Assembly: GCF_005768555.2 (NCBI RefSeq)
Contig: NZ_VCHX02000166.1
Coordinates: 32,006-96,005 of the forward strand
Direction: 5' to 3'
From: Streptomyces sporangiiformans
GTDB taxonomy: Bacteria > Actinomycetota > Actinomycetes > Streptomycetales > Streptomycetaceae
DNA length: 64,000 bases
A model generated the notes under the pieces. It saw only the letters and a program-made list of their open reading frames with translations, was not told the origin of the DNA and did no database searches. Positions 51,730 through 61,127 of the stretch are shown piece by piece (the first letter of the stretch is position 1; each line of letters starts with the position of its first letter). Position numbers and translations under genes: made by a program.

Positions 51730-53229
51730 TCAGCCCAGCGCAATTGCGGTCCACGACACCGGCGGCAGCTCGATGCTGAGCAGCCCGTCGGACAGGATCG
51801 CGCTCGGGTGCGCGTGCGGGGTCACGCGGTTCTGCTCGGTGAGTGTGTTCCTCGCATACGCATCCGGGTCGGCGAGTGTGACCGCCTCCAGAATCCGTGA
51901 GGAGCCAAGGCTGCGCACATCGACCGTGACCTGAGTGGCCTGCGAAAGCCCGCGGTTGACGAGGAAGACCGCGGCCCGGTCCTCGTCGACGGTCGCGACG
52001 GCGTCGACGACAGACGCCTCGCCATGGCGTGCCGTCGTGTAGGTCGGCGCCTCGACAACGGGCCGGATCACCTCACCGGCGGCAAGCCGGCTGGTGATCG
52101 AGAACGGGTAGAAGGTCGTCTGCCGCCAGGCAGGGCCGCCGGGCTCGGTCATGATCGGCGCGATCACGTTGACGAGTTGCGCGAGCGAGGCCGAGGTGAC
52201 GCGGTCGCTGTGCTTGAGCAGCGTCATCAGCAGGTTGCCGACGACGACGGCGTCCGCCACCGAGTAGACGTCCTCCAGCTGCCGGGGGGCGTGCCGCCAC
52301 TCGTCGTTGACCTCGTCGGACTCGTGGTGCTCCTTCTGGTACCAGACGTTCCACTCGTCGAACGAGATGTTGATCTTCTTCTTGGAGCGCTTCTTGTATC
52401 CCACGTGGTCGGCGGTCGCGACGACGGTGTCGATGAAGTAGTCCATGTCGGTCGCCGAGGCGAGGAAGGAGCCGAGGTCGCCGTCGAGCTCCTGGTAGTA
52501 GGCGTGGCAGGAGACGTAGTCGACGTGGTCGTAGGTGTGCTCGAGCACCGTGCGCTCCCAGTCGCCGAAGGTCGGCATCCAGGAGCCGGAGGAGCCGCAG
52601 ACCACGAGTTCGAGGTCCTTGTCGGCCATCTTCATCGCGCCGGCGGTACGGGCGGCGAGCTTGCCGTAGTCGTCGGCCGTCATGAAGCCGGTCTGCCAGC
52701 GTCCGTCCATCTCGTTCCCGAGGCACCACATGCGCACGTTGTGCGGGTCCGGCGTGCCGTTGGCGATACGCAGGTCCGACAGCGCCGTACCGGACGGGTG
52801 GTTGGCGTACTCGAGCAGGTCCAGGGCGGGCTGGATGCCCCGCGTGCCGAGGTTCACCGCGAGCATCAGCTCGGAGTCGGTGAGCTTGAGCCAGCGGGCG
52901 AACTCGTCCAGGCCGACCTGGTTCGACTCCAGCGAGTGCCAGGCGAGGTCGCGGCGCACCGGGCGCTTGTCGCGCGGGCCGACCGAGTCCTCCCAGCGGA
53001 AGCCGGAGACGAAGTTGCCGCCCGGGTAGCGGATGGTCGTGCTGCCGAGCTCCCTGACGAGCGCGACGACGTCCATACGGAACCCTTCGTCGTTCGCGCT
53101 CGGGTGTTCCGGCTCGTAGAGCCCGGTGTACACGCAGCGGCCGAGGTGTTCGACGAACGAGCCGAAGGTGCGGCGCCGGACGGGAGCGATGACGGCCTGC
53201 TTGTCGAGAGTGACGTGGGCGCGGGGCAA
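51730..53229 (-). CDS. GH51 alpha-L-arabinofuranosidase
   Basis: 499 residues from TTG 53229, supported by AAAGGA ~10 nt upstream; no secretion signal, so intracellular. The GH51 barrel has RRTFGSFVEHLGRCVYTGLY, IRYPGGNFVSGFRWEDSVG, the acid/base Glu in MWCLGNEMDGRWQTG and the nucleophile Glu in NISFDEWNVWYQ. It removes terminal arabinofuranose from imported oligosaccharides. It is the last gene of the leftward importer operon (48 bp from the MalG-type gene). Confidence 0.92.
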   Translation of the reverse strand: MPRAHVTLDKQAVIAPVRRRTFGSFVEHLGRCVYTGLYEPEHPSANDEGFRMDVVALVRELGSTTIRYPGGNFVSGFRWEDSVGPRDKRPVRRDLAWHSLESNQVGLDEFARWLKLTDSELMLAVNLGTRGIQPALDLLEYANHPSGTALSDLRIANGTPDPHNVRMWCLGNEMDGRWQTGFMTADDYGKLAARTAGAMKMADKDLELVVCGSSGSWMPTFGDWERTVLEHTYDHVDYVSCHAYYQELDGDLGSFLASATDMDYFIDTVVATADHVGYKKRSKKKINISFDEWNVWYQKEHHESDEVNDEWRHAPRQLEDVYSVADAVVVGNLLMTLLKHSDRVTSASLAQLVNVIAPIMTEPGGPAWRQTTFYPFSITSRLAAGEVIRPVVEAPTYTTARHGEASVVDAVATVDEDRAAVFLVNRGLSQATQVTVDVRSLGSSRILEAVTLADPDAYARNTLTEQNRVTPHAHPSAILSDGLLSIELPPVSWTAIALG

Positions 53230-53276
53230 TGCAGTGGTCCTTTGCAGGTCAGGATGGGCGTGGGGCAGCGAACGCG

Positions 53277-54155
53277 TTACTTGACGGAGCCAGCGGTCAG
53301 GCCCTTGCGCCAGAACCGCTGGAGACTGACGAAGGCGACGAGCAGAGGGATCAGCGACAGGAACGCTCCGGTGATCGGCAGCAGCGGCGGCACTCCGCTG
53401 GCGAACTCCGAGCGCCACTGCACCAGGCCCACCGTGACGGGCTGCAGTGAGGGGGTGTTGAGCATGAGCGAGGGCAGCAGGTAGTTGTTCCAGATGCCGA
53501 CGAACTGGAACAGGAAGACGGTCACCAGTGCCGGGGACATCAGCGGCAGGGCGATCCGGAAGAAGGTGCGCTGTTCGCCTGCTCCGTCGAGGCGTGCGGC
53601 CTCCAGCAGTTCGTCCGGGACGGACGCCGCGGCGAAGATCCGGCACAGGTAGACGCCGAACGGGCTGACACAGCTGGGCAGCAGCACCGACCAGTAGGAG
53701 TTGGTGATGTCGAGCTTGGCCATGAGCAGGAACAACGGCAGGGCGAACATCGGCGCCGGGATGAGAACCGAGGCGAGGACGACGTTGAAGACGCTTTCGC
53801 GGCCGCGGAAGTTGAACTTGGACAGCGCGTAGCCGGCCATCGCGGACAGCAGGGTGCCGACGGTGGCGCCGACGAAGCTGTACAGCGCGCTGTTGGCGAG
53901 CCAGGTGGAGAAGATGCCGCCCTCGAAGCTGAACACGTCTCTGATGTTGGTGAACAGGTCGAAGTGGGAGAACCACAGCGGCGTACCGGTGTAGAGGTAG
54001 CCCGAGCCCTTGGTCGCGGAGACGAAAAGCCACCACAGCGGGATCAGCGTGTACAGGGCCATCAGGCCCAGCATGCCGTTGACGACGACCTTGCTCGCGA
54101 TGTCGGTGGGGCGGCGGGCCGGTCGGGTCGGGCGGTCGGCCGAGATCACGCTCAT
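53277..54155 (-). CDS. ABC sugar transporter permease, MalG type (arabino-glycan locus)
   Basis: 292 residues from ATG 54155, which overlaps the partner's stop (ATGA). Membrane spans begin VVVNGMLGLMALYTLIPLWW. The EAA loop is EAARLDGAGEQRTFFRIALP. Followed by GH51, so the imported ligand is likely an arabinose-bearing oligosaccharide. Confidence 0.9.
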   Translation of the reverse strand: MSVISADRPTRPARRPTDIASKVVVNGMLGLMALYTLIPLWWLFVSATKGSGYLYTGTPLWFSHFDLFTNIRDVFSFEGGIFSTWLANSALYSFVGATVGTLLSAMAGYALSKFNFRGRESVFNVVLASVLIPAPMFALPLFLLMAKLDITNSYWSVLLPSCVSPFGVYLCRIFAAASVPDELLEAARLDGAGEQRTFFRIALPLMSPALVTVFLFQFVGIWNNYLLPSLMLNTPSLQPVTVGLVQWRSEFASGVPPLLPITGAFLSLIPLLVAFVSLQRFWRKGLTAGSVK

Positions 54156-55132
54156 GCCATCGCTCCCTTGCGCTGGTTGTACTTGAGAAAGCCGAACGAG
54201 AGCACGAGGGTGATCAGCGCGAGCACGACGGACTGGGCGGCGGCGAGGTTCTGGCCGCCCACGTCCATGCCCAGGGTCGCGTTCATGATCGGGGAGAACT
54301 TCGGGTCGACGCCCGGGATGCGCGCGCTGACCAGCACCGCCGGCTCGGTGTACAGCTGCGCCGTCCCGATGATGGAGAAGATCGTGGTCAGCACCAGCGC
54401 GGAACGTACGAGCGGGATCTTCACCGCCCACGCCAGGCGCCAGCCGGTGCAGCCGTCGAGCGCGGCGGCCTCCATCACCTCCGCCGGGATCGTCTGCAGC
54501 GCGGAGTAGATGATCAGCATGTTGTAGCCGGTCCAGCCCCACGTGATCATGTTCCCGATCGAGAACGGGATCCACGACGGCGACAGGAAGTCGACGTCGA
54601 TCCCGAAGTGGGACAGCGGTCCGGTGAACGGCGAGAGGTCTTTCGCGAGGAGGAAGGACCACATCAACGCGGCGATCGCACCCGGCAGCGCGTAGGGCAG
54701 GAAGAACGTGAGCCGGTAGGTCTTCCGCAGCCGGGCCGAGCGGGAGTCCAGCAGGAGCGCGAGCAGGAGGGCCAGGCCGAGCATGACCGGGACCTGGACA
54801 CAGCCCAGCAGCACGACCCGGACGATCGACGCGGTGAAGTCGTGGTCGCCGAAGGCGGCGGCGTAGTTGGACAGTCCCGCGAACTCCGTGGACTGCGCAC
54901 CGCCGAACAGCCCGCCGCGGCGGACGGTGAAGAAGCTCTGGTAGATCGCGTAACAGATCGGCGCGACCATCATGGTCAGGAAGAGCACCGCGAACGGCGC
55001 CAGGAAAGCCGACGCGGTCAACGCGGTACGGCGGCCGGTGCGCCGAGGCCGGCCGGAGGCGGAGACCCGGGGGGTGCCCGCGGGCACCGGCCGCGGCGGT
55101 GACGCGGTCCGGGTGCTGCTGGGACTGCTCAT
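54152..55132 (-). CDS. ABC sugar transporter permease, MalF type (arabino-glycan locus)
   Basis: 326 residues. A ~35-residue Pro/Arg/Thr cytoplasmic lead precedes spans such as ASAFLAPFAVLFLTMMVAPI. The EAA loop reads EAAALDGCTGWRLAWAVKIP. Separated from the binding-protein gene by 98 bp that contain a 32-bp palindrome. Confidence 0.9.
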   Translation of the reverse strand: MSSPSSTRTASPPRPVPAGTPRVSASGRPRRTGRRTALTASAFLAPFAVLFLTMMVAPICYAIYQSFFTVRRGGLFGGAQSTEFAGLSNYAAAFGDHDFTASIVRVVLLGCVQVPVMLGLALLLALLLDSRSARLRKTYRLTFFLPYALPGAIAALMWSFLLAKDLSPFTGPLSHFGIDVDFLSPSWIPFSIGNMITWGWTGYNMLIIYSALQTIPAEVMEAAALDGCTGWRLAWAVKIPLVRSALVLTTIFSIIGTAQLYTEPAVLVSARIPGVDPKFSPIMNATLGMDVGGQNLAAAQSVVLALITLVLSFGFLKYNQRKGAMA

Positions 55133-55169
55133 GGAAACCTCGCTGGGCGGTTCGTCGTCAGGGAGCGGG

Positions 55170-55201
55170 TCCCCGCGGCGCCGGTACCGGCGCCGCGGGG
55201 A
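55170..55201. repeat. 32-bp perfect palindrome between binding-protein and permease genes
   Basis: Core CCCCGCGGCGCCGGT and its exact inverse, plus one outer T/A pair. In the transcript it is a very stable hairpin. Such structures often stabilise the upstream message or partly terminate, raising binding protein over permeases. Confidence 0.85.
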
Positions 55202-55230
55202 TCCTTCGGGGCGGTTGGAGTCCCGCTGCC

Positions 55231-56541
55231 TCAGCCGTTGGTCACCGACAGTCCGAGCTGCTTGATCGCGGCGACCGTCGAGGCCTGGACCTTGGTGACC
55301 GCGTCCGGCAGGGTGCCCTTGCCCATGGCGCCGGTGAGGTCGGTCTGGACCTGCTGGTAGGTCGGGCCGTTGGTCCAGGTGCTGGGCACCTGTGCGGCGG
55401 AGGTCTTGTACACGTCACCGACCTTCTGGCCGCCGAAGTACGGGTCACCCCCCGTGAGCGACGGGTCTTCCTGTCCGGCCTTCGACGCCGGGTACAGCCC
55501 GCTTTCGATGCCCGTCTTCACGGCCTGCGGGTCACTGGACAGGAAATCGGCGAACTTCACGGCTTCGCGGGGCGTCTTGCACCCGGTCATCACCGAGGTG
55601 GCCGAGCCGCCGTTGCTGGAGCTCTTGCCGTCGCCGGCCTTCCAGGTCGGCATCGGGGCGACCCGCCACTTGCCGGACAGGTCCTTCAGGTCGGACTTGA
55701 TGCCGCCGGCGGCCCAGGACGCGTTGACGAACGTCAGCACCTTGCCGGCTGTGGCGGCCTTGTTGAACTTCGGGTCCCAGGCGTTGCCGGTCTTCGTCAC
55801 CAGACCCTTGTCCTTGAGGTCCTGCCAGAATTCGGCGACCTTGCGGGTGCCGGGGTTGTCGATGCTGACGGTCCAGCTGTCTCCCTGGACCGAGTACCAG
55901 GACTGGCCGGTCTGCAGGGTGTAGGCCGCCAGATCGTTGCCCTCGCTGGGCGCGTTGCCGAACTTCACGGTCGGATCGGCGGCGGCGACCTTCTTGGCGT
56001 CCGCCTTGTACTCGGCCCAGGTGGCCGGCGGCTTGGTGATGCCGTACTTGGCGAACAGGTCCTTGCGGTAGAAGAGGACCATCGGGCCGACGTCCACGGG
56101 GACTCCGTAGATCTTGCCGCCGATGCTGGAGGCGGAGACCGCCGACGGGGCGTACTTGGCCATGTCGGCGCTCGCGTACTCCGTGATGTCCATGACCGTG
56201 TTCTTCACCAGCATGGAGGGGATGGCCTGGTACTCGATCTGGGCCAGACACGGGCCCTCGCCGGCGGTGATCGCGTTGCCGATCTGGGTGTAGCCGCCCG
56301 TGCCGCCCGACGGGATCTTCTTGAAGGTGACCTTGGCGTCCGGGTGGGACGCGTTCCACTGGTCGACTATCTTCTCGTAGCCGGCCCAGCCCCAGAACTC
56401 CATGTTCACCGGCCCGGCCTTGCTCTTCTCGGCGGTGTCGGAGGTGCTCTCGGTGCTGCTGCACGCGCCGAGGCCGGCCACGAGGAGCGCCGCGGTGGTG
56501 ATCGTCAAAAGTCTGCGGGTGCGTATGGTGGTGTTGTTCAT
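55231..56541 (-). CDS. Sugar-binding lipoprotein (arabino-glycan locus)
   Basis: 436 residues from ATG 56541. The lipoprotein signal ends VAGLGACSST. Family-1 binding-protein features are NMEFWGWAGYEKIVDQWNAS, TWAEYKADAKKVAAADP and GGSATSVMTGCKTPREAVKF. Its start is 67 bp from the end of the GH2 gene, so the GH2-to-GH51 genes may be one leftward operon. Confidence 0.9.
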   Translation of the reverse strand: MNNTTIRTRRLLTITTAALLVAGLGACSSTESTSDTAEKSKAGPVNMEFWGWAGYEKIVDQWNASHPDAKVTFKKIPSGGTGGYTQIGNAITAGEGPCLAQIEYQAIPSMLVKNTVMDITEYASADMAKYAPSAVSASSIGGKIYGVPVDVGPMVLFYRKDLFAKYGITKPPATWAEYKADAKKVAAADPTVKFGNAPSEGNDLAAYTLQTGQSWYSVQGDSWTVSIDNPGTRKVAEFWQDLKDKGLVTKTGNAWDPKFNKAATAGKVLTFVNASWAAGGIKSDLKDLSGKWRVAPMPTWKAGDGKSSSNGGSATSVMTGCKTPREAVKFADFLSSDPQAVKTGIESGLYPASKAGQEDPSLTGGDPYFGGQKVGDVYKTSAAQVPSTWTNGPTYQQVQTDLTGAMGKGTLPDAVTKVQASTVAAIKQLGLSVTNG

Positions 56542-56608
56542 GTGAGGAAACCTTCTGTGACAGGGGCGGACTTGCTGGATGGCCGGTGGGCGGGCGGGCA
56601 AGGCCCGT

Positions 56609-59575
56609 CTACCGGCTGGTGCCGAACTCCACGCCGAACGCGGTGGTGACCGCGGCCAGGACGTCCGGCGCCGACGGGCCCGGGCCGCAGGCCGCGCTGC
56701 CCAGGCCGTGGTGGGCGTGGTCGAGGTGCAGATGGAGTCTGCCGTCGCGGACCAGGTCGTGCTGGTGGGCCGCGGCGGACAGCGCTTCGGTGCTCCAGGG
56801 ACGAACGGTCAGGTCGATGACCGGGTCGCCGGTGATGAGCAGGGTGCCGTCCGGGGTCGTGATCCCGGCGCGGCGGACTTGGTGGCGGTTGCCGTTCTCC
56901 TGCGGGCGGACCTGGGGGACCTGCATCGCGGAGACGGTCGACCGGTGGCGGCCGACGCGAGCCGCGGCGCGGGAGTCGCGGTAGGCCTCACCGGGACCGG
57001 GGCCGAACCACTCGACCTCGGCGTCGGTGCCGGGCAGCGACATCGCGACGCCCAGTCGGGGCAGCGGCACCGACCACGGGCCGTCGGGGGTGACGACGGT
57101 TTCCAGCCGGAGCCGGGCCTGGCCCGCGTCGGGTGTGTCGCATGCCGTCCAGCGGTAGACCACGCCGAGCCCGCAGGAGGACCCGGCGGCGGCCAGCCGG
57201 GCGGTGACCGTGAGTCCCGACGCGTCGTGCTCGACACCCAGGACGTCGTGGCGCATCCGGTGCAGTCCGGCGGCGAACCAGGCGTCGGTCTGCGGCTCGC
57301 CGAAGGCGCTGAGCAGGTCGTTGTCGATCGGGGCCCGCCAGACGTCCAGTCGCGGACCGTCGAGCTCCAGGTCGCCGAGCCGTGTCAGCACCCCGCTGCG
57401 GGCGTCGAACCGCGCGGGTCCCAGTGCGATGTACCCGGCGTGGGCGATCGCCGGCGCCGGTGTGAAGGGCACCGGCGAGGCGGCCGGAGCCACGACCAGC
57501 CCCTGGGACCAGGCGATCTCGTGGCCGGCCCCGGCCCAGGTCTCGTCGGCGGCGAGCACCGCGGTCACGGTCAGCCACACCTCGTGGCCGGAGTCGTTCT
57601 TGCGGGCCGCGTCGAGCGCGGCGGTGACGTCGGCGGGCCATGCGAAGGTCGTCGTCGTACCCGGAGCCGTCGCGGGCACGGTCAGGTCGCCGGAGCCCAC
57701 CGGCTCGCCGCCGTCCTCGACGGTCCACCGGAAGTCCAGGTAGCCGCTGTCGCGGACGTGGTGCAGGTTGTGCACGCCGATCTGCCGGGTCGCCGGGTCG
57801 ACGCGGATCCGGACCGGTTCGACGACCTTCTTGTACTCGACCAGGCCCGGCGACGGCGTGCGGTCGGGGAAGAGCAGCCCGTCGGCGACGAAGTTGCCGT
57901 CGTGGACCTCCTCGCCGAAGTCACCGCCGTAGGCGTAGTACGACTGGGGGTCCTCCTGCCCGGTGAGCCGGGCGATCCCGTGGTCGATCCACTCCCAGAT
58001 GAATCCGCCGGCCAGCCGCGGATGCGCCTCGATGACCTGCTGGTACTCGGACAGCCCGCCGGGGCCGGTGCCCATGGCGTGTCCGTACTCGCACAGCACG
58101 GCCGGCAGGGCGCGGCGGTGCGCGTCGTCGACCGGGTCGGCCGTCGGTGCCTCCTGGCCACGTCCCACGGCGGCCAGCTCGTCCACGCCGATGTACATGC
58201 GGGAGTACAGGTCGACGTACGCACAGCTCGCGAAGTCGCCCTCGTAGTGGATCGGGCGGCTGTCGTCGCGCTGCCGGATCCACGCGGCCGAGGCGGCCAG
58301 ATTGACGCCGGTGCCGGCCTCGTTCCCCAGCGACCAGACGATGACCGAGGGGTGGTTCTTGTCGCGTTCCACCAGCCGCTCGGCCCGGTCCAGGTAGGCC
58401 TCGCGCCACGCGGGGTCGTCGCTGGGGTTGCGCCGCCAGCCGCCGGGTTCGAAGCCGTGCGTCTCGAGGTCGCCCTCGCAGAACACCCACAGGCCGTGCT
58501 CGTCGCACAGGTCCAGGAAACGGTGGTCGGGCGGGTAGTGGGCGGTGCGCACCGCGTTGATGTTGTGCCGCTTCATGAGCAGCACGTCGGTCAGCATGGT
58601 GTCCTCGGTCAGGGTCCGCCCCGTGAGCGGATGCCATTCGTGGCGGTTGACGCCCCGCAGGGAGATGGGCCTGCCGTTCGCGGTGAGGACACCGTCCACG
58701 ACGGCCACGGTGCGGAAGCCGATGCGCAGCGGTATCCGCTCCCCGGCCTCGGAGAGCAGTTCCCCCGCGTACAGGCGCGGCTGCTCGTCCGACCAGGGCT
58801 CGACGCCGTCGATCACGTGCGGACCGGCCGGGTCGGCGCCGGATATGCCGAGCTCGGGCACCGAGAGGGACACCCGGGTGGGGGCGGTGACGTCGACGGC
58901 CAGGGTGCCCTGACCCGTCGTGTGGTCGTAGGCGGCGTGGACGAAGAAGTCCTCGACACCGCGGGCGGCCACGGACACCGACCGGAAGATCCCGGACAGC
59001 CACCACATGTCCTGGTCTTCCAGGTAACTGCCGGACGACCACTGGTGCACGCGGACCGCGAGTACGTTCCGGCCGGGCCGCAGAGCGGTGGAGACGTCGA
59101 ACTCGGTGGTCAGCCGGCTGCCCTTGCCGTCGCCGAGCCGGATCCCGTTGAGCCACACCGCGAACGCGGAGTCGACGCCCTCGAACCGGAGCACCGCGGC
59201 CGACGCCGGGAACCCGTCCGGAACGTCGAACGCGCGGCGGTACTCGCCGGTCGGGTTCTGCCGGGGCACCCGCGGCGGGTCGACCGGGAACGGGTACAGG
59301 ATGTTGGTGTAGGCGGGGGCACCGTAGCGCGGCTCGTCGGGCAGGCCGGTCATCTGCCAGCAGGACGGCACGGCGAGCAGGTCCCAGGCGCCGTCGTCGA
59401 ACTCCGGCGCGGCGAAGTCCCCGGTGAGGTCGTCCAGCCCCGACGCCAGCCGGAATCGCCAGTCGCCGTCGAGCGTGATCGTGGGCAGGTCGGTGGCGAA
59501 CGCGGCACGTGGCCGCAGCCGTCCGGTGCCCGGCGCCCGGTCTTCGACGTAGGCGTGGGGATCGAGGTCTGTCAT
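56609..59575 (-). CDS. GH2 beta-galactosidase (LacZ-like)
   Basis: 988 residues from ATG 59575; no signal peptide, so intracellular. Domain order matches LacZ: jelly-roll (~30-210), Ig-like, TIM barrel with SLRGVNRHEWHPLTGRTL, acid/base VIVWSLGNEAGTGVNL and nucleophile LPAVLCEYGHAMGTGPGG, then a C-terminal Bgal_small domain with EWFGPGPGEAYRDSRAA. Length is normal for the family. With GH51 and the importer it would degrade galactose- and arabinose-containing oligosaccharides (arabinogalactan-like). The ribosome site is weak. Confidence 0.92.
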   Translation of the reverse strand: MTDLDPHAYVEDRAPGTGRLRPRAAFATDLPTITLDGDWRFRLASGLDDLTGDFAAPEFDDGAWDLLAVPSCWQMTGLPDEPRYGAPAYTNILYPFPVDPPRVPRQNPTGEYRRAFDVPDGFPASAAVLRFEGVDSAFAVWLNGIRLGDGKGSRLTTEFDVSTALRPGRNVLAVRVHQWSSGSYLEDQDMWWLSGIFRSVSVAARGVEDFFVHAAYDHTTGQGTLAVDVTAPTRVSLSVPELGISGADPAGPHVIDGVEPWSDEQPRLYAGELLSEAGERIPLRIGFRTVAVVDGVLTANGRPISLRGVNRHEWHPLTGRTLTEDTMLTDVLLMKRHNINAVRTAHYPPDHRFLDLCDEHGLWVFCEGDLETHGFEPGGWRRNPSDDPAWREAYLDRAERLVERDKNHPSVIVWSLGNEAGTGVNLAASAAWIRQRDDSRPIHYEGDFASCAYVDLYSRMYIGVDELAAVGRGQEAPTADPVDDAHRRALPAVLCEYGHAMGTGPGGLSEYQQVIEAHPRLAGGFIWEWIDHGIARLTGQEDPQSYYAYGGDFGEEVHDGNFVADGLLFPDRTPSPGLVEYKKVVEPVRIRVDPATRQIGVHNLHHVRDSGYLDFRWTVEDGGEPVGSGDLTVPATAPGTTTTFAWPADVTAALDAARKNDSGHEVWLTVTAVLAADETWAGAGHEIAWSQGLVVAPAASPVPFTPAPAIAHAGYIALGPARFDARSGVLTRLGDLELDGPRLDVWRAPIDNDLLSAFGEPQTDAWFAAGLHRMRHDVLGVEHDASGLTVTARLAAAGSSCGLGVVYRWTACDTPDAGQARLRLETVVTPDGPWSVPLPRLGVAMSLPGTDAEVEWFGPGPGEAYRDSRAAARVGRHRSTVSAMQVPQVRPQENGNRHQVRRAGITTPDGTLLITGDPVIDLTVRPWSTEALSAAAHQHDLVRDGRLHLHLDHAHHGLGSAACGPGPSAPDVLAAVTTAFGVEFGTSR

Positions 59576-59682
59576 CAGTGGAGGGCTTTCTGTGTCGGAG
59601 CTCGTGGCGGTGACGGGAAGCCGGCAGGCAGGACCGTGCCCTCGGCTCATGGGGGCGAGCGCAGGTCGAGCGGAGCCCGGTG

Positions 59683-60699
59683 CTATCCGGTCGCCCGGGG
59701 CGCGGCACTGCTGTCCCGGACGGTCAGGGTGGGGCGCAGCAGCGTCAATGCGTTGGTCGGCGGCCGGCCGGAGTCGACGGCGCGCAGCAGCAGCTCGACG
59801 GCCTGCTGTGCCATCTCCCTCTTCGGGAAGGTGACCGTGGTCAGCGCGGGCTGGATCTGTCCGACCTGGGAGATGTCGTCGAAGCCGACGATGCTGACGT
59901 CGTCGGGGACGCGCCGCCCGGACCGGACGACCGCCTCGATGGCACCGACGGCCAAGACGTCGTGGGTGGCGAAGATCGCCGTCAGTTCCGGATCGGCCTC
60001 CAGCGCCGTACTGCCCGCGGCGAACCCGCCGGCGGCGTCGTCCCTGGTGCAGGCGAACACCTGCCGGTCGTCGATGGTCAGTCCGTCCTCGGCGAACGCC
60101 CGGCGCAATCCGCGTACGCGCGGCGAGTGCGCGGGGAGGTCGGCGATCACCGCGACGTTCCGGTGGCCGAGATCCCTCAGGTAGCGCCCGGCCAGGAACC
60201 CGGCGTGCTCGTAGTCGATGGACACCACCGGCAGCGTGGTGGGCGGGTCTCCCTCCCAGGCGCACAGCGCGACCGGGAAGGCGGCCTCGACGAGCATCGG
60301 CAACTGTTGTTCGACGCCGTTGTCCCCGGCGACCAGCAGTGCGTCCACCGAGCGCGCGGCGAGGTTCTCCAGATGGGCCCGGGTGTAGTCGGGGTCGTCG
60401 CGGGTCGTGGCCAGCAGCAGGTTGTACCCATGGCCGACCAGCACGTTCTCGACTTCCTCGACCACTTCCGAATAGAACGGGTTGGCCACCCGGGGCACGA
60501 ACAGCCCCACGGTCGACGTGCTGCCGGTTCTCAGCGAGCGCGCCACCAGGTTCGGCTTGTAGCCGAGCTCCTCTATCGCCGTGTTCACCTTCGCCAGCGT
60601 CTCCGGCCGCACCTTCTTGCCGGACACCACGTTGGAGACGGTTTGCTTGGCGACTCCCGCCCGAGCGGCCACCTCCGCCATCGTCACCACGAGCCCCAC
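59683..60699 (-). CDS. LacI-family transcriptional regulator
   Basis: 338 residues. The headpiece MAEVAARAGVAKQTVSNVVS, with KKVRPETLAKVNTAI, is a standard LacI HTH and hinge. The periplasmic-binding-like core starts VGLFVPRVANPFYSEVVEEV and includes FATHDVLAVGAIEA and VSIVGFDDI. First gene before GH2 in the leftward locus and divergent from the secreted beta-helix gene, so it likely represses both until a sugar is present. GTG 60699 or ATG 60681 are both possible starts. Confidence 0.92.
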   Translation of the reverse strand: MGLVVTMAEVAARAGVAKQTVSNVVSGKKVRPETLAKVNTAIEELGYKPNLVARSLRTGSTSTVGLFVPRVANPFYSEVVEEVENVLVGHGYNLLLATTRDDPDYTRAHLENLAARSVDALLVAGDNGVEQQLPMLVEAAFPVALCAWEGDPPTTLPVVSIDYEHAGFLAGRYLRDLGHRNVAVIADLPAHSPRVRGLRRAFAEDGLTIDDRQVFACTRDDAAGGFAAGSTALEADPELTAIFATHDVLAVGAIEAVVRSGRRVPDDVSIVGFDDISQVGQIQPALTTVTFPKREMAQQAVELLLRAVDSGRPPTNALTLLRPTLTVRDSSAAPRATG

Positions 60700-61127
60700 C
60701 CCAGAACATGTATCGATCCACGAAAGTGGCGACAGCGTAGGTCGACTGTCGCGACAGAGGCAAGACTTCGTCGGATTGTCGTAATCCAGCGGTTACGTGC
60801 ACACGCTGAGAACTGAGCACGTCGCACCCAGTTCAACATCGGAAAGTCGACGGAACCGTTGACGGCTCCAGAAATGCGACATTAACATCCCGGCCACACC
60901 GGTCACATGGATCGGTCAACGAGAAAATCGTCGCGGTCCACCGCGCGGAACCACCCCCCCCATGCCACTCGGCGCCATCGCCCTCGAGGCGCCGCAGTGG
61001 TCCTCTCGGTCGCGACAGCGCCGACGGCCGCACCCGGCCGCTGCACCGCGCATGCTCCGCGCCGTCTCCGGCCGGCGCGGAGCGCCTGAACAGACCTGCG
61101 AAGGTCTCGTCCTGAGGAGAGACAGGC
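60700..61127. promoter_or_regulatory. Divergent promoter region with LacI-type operator
   Basis: 428 bp between lacI and the secreted beta-helix gene. A 12-bp perfect palindrome CTGTCGCGACAG lies at 60746-60757, with partial copies GGCGACAG (60728) and ATTGTCG (60776). This fits a LacI-family operator with a central CG. A+T-rich sequence at 60880-60935 may hold the rightward promoter. Confidence 0.65.

Noticed and set aside
56579..60184. 1201-codon rightward frame opposite GH2 and lacI
   Set aside because: Antisense shadow of two well-defined genes; no domain or ribosome site.
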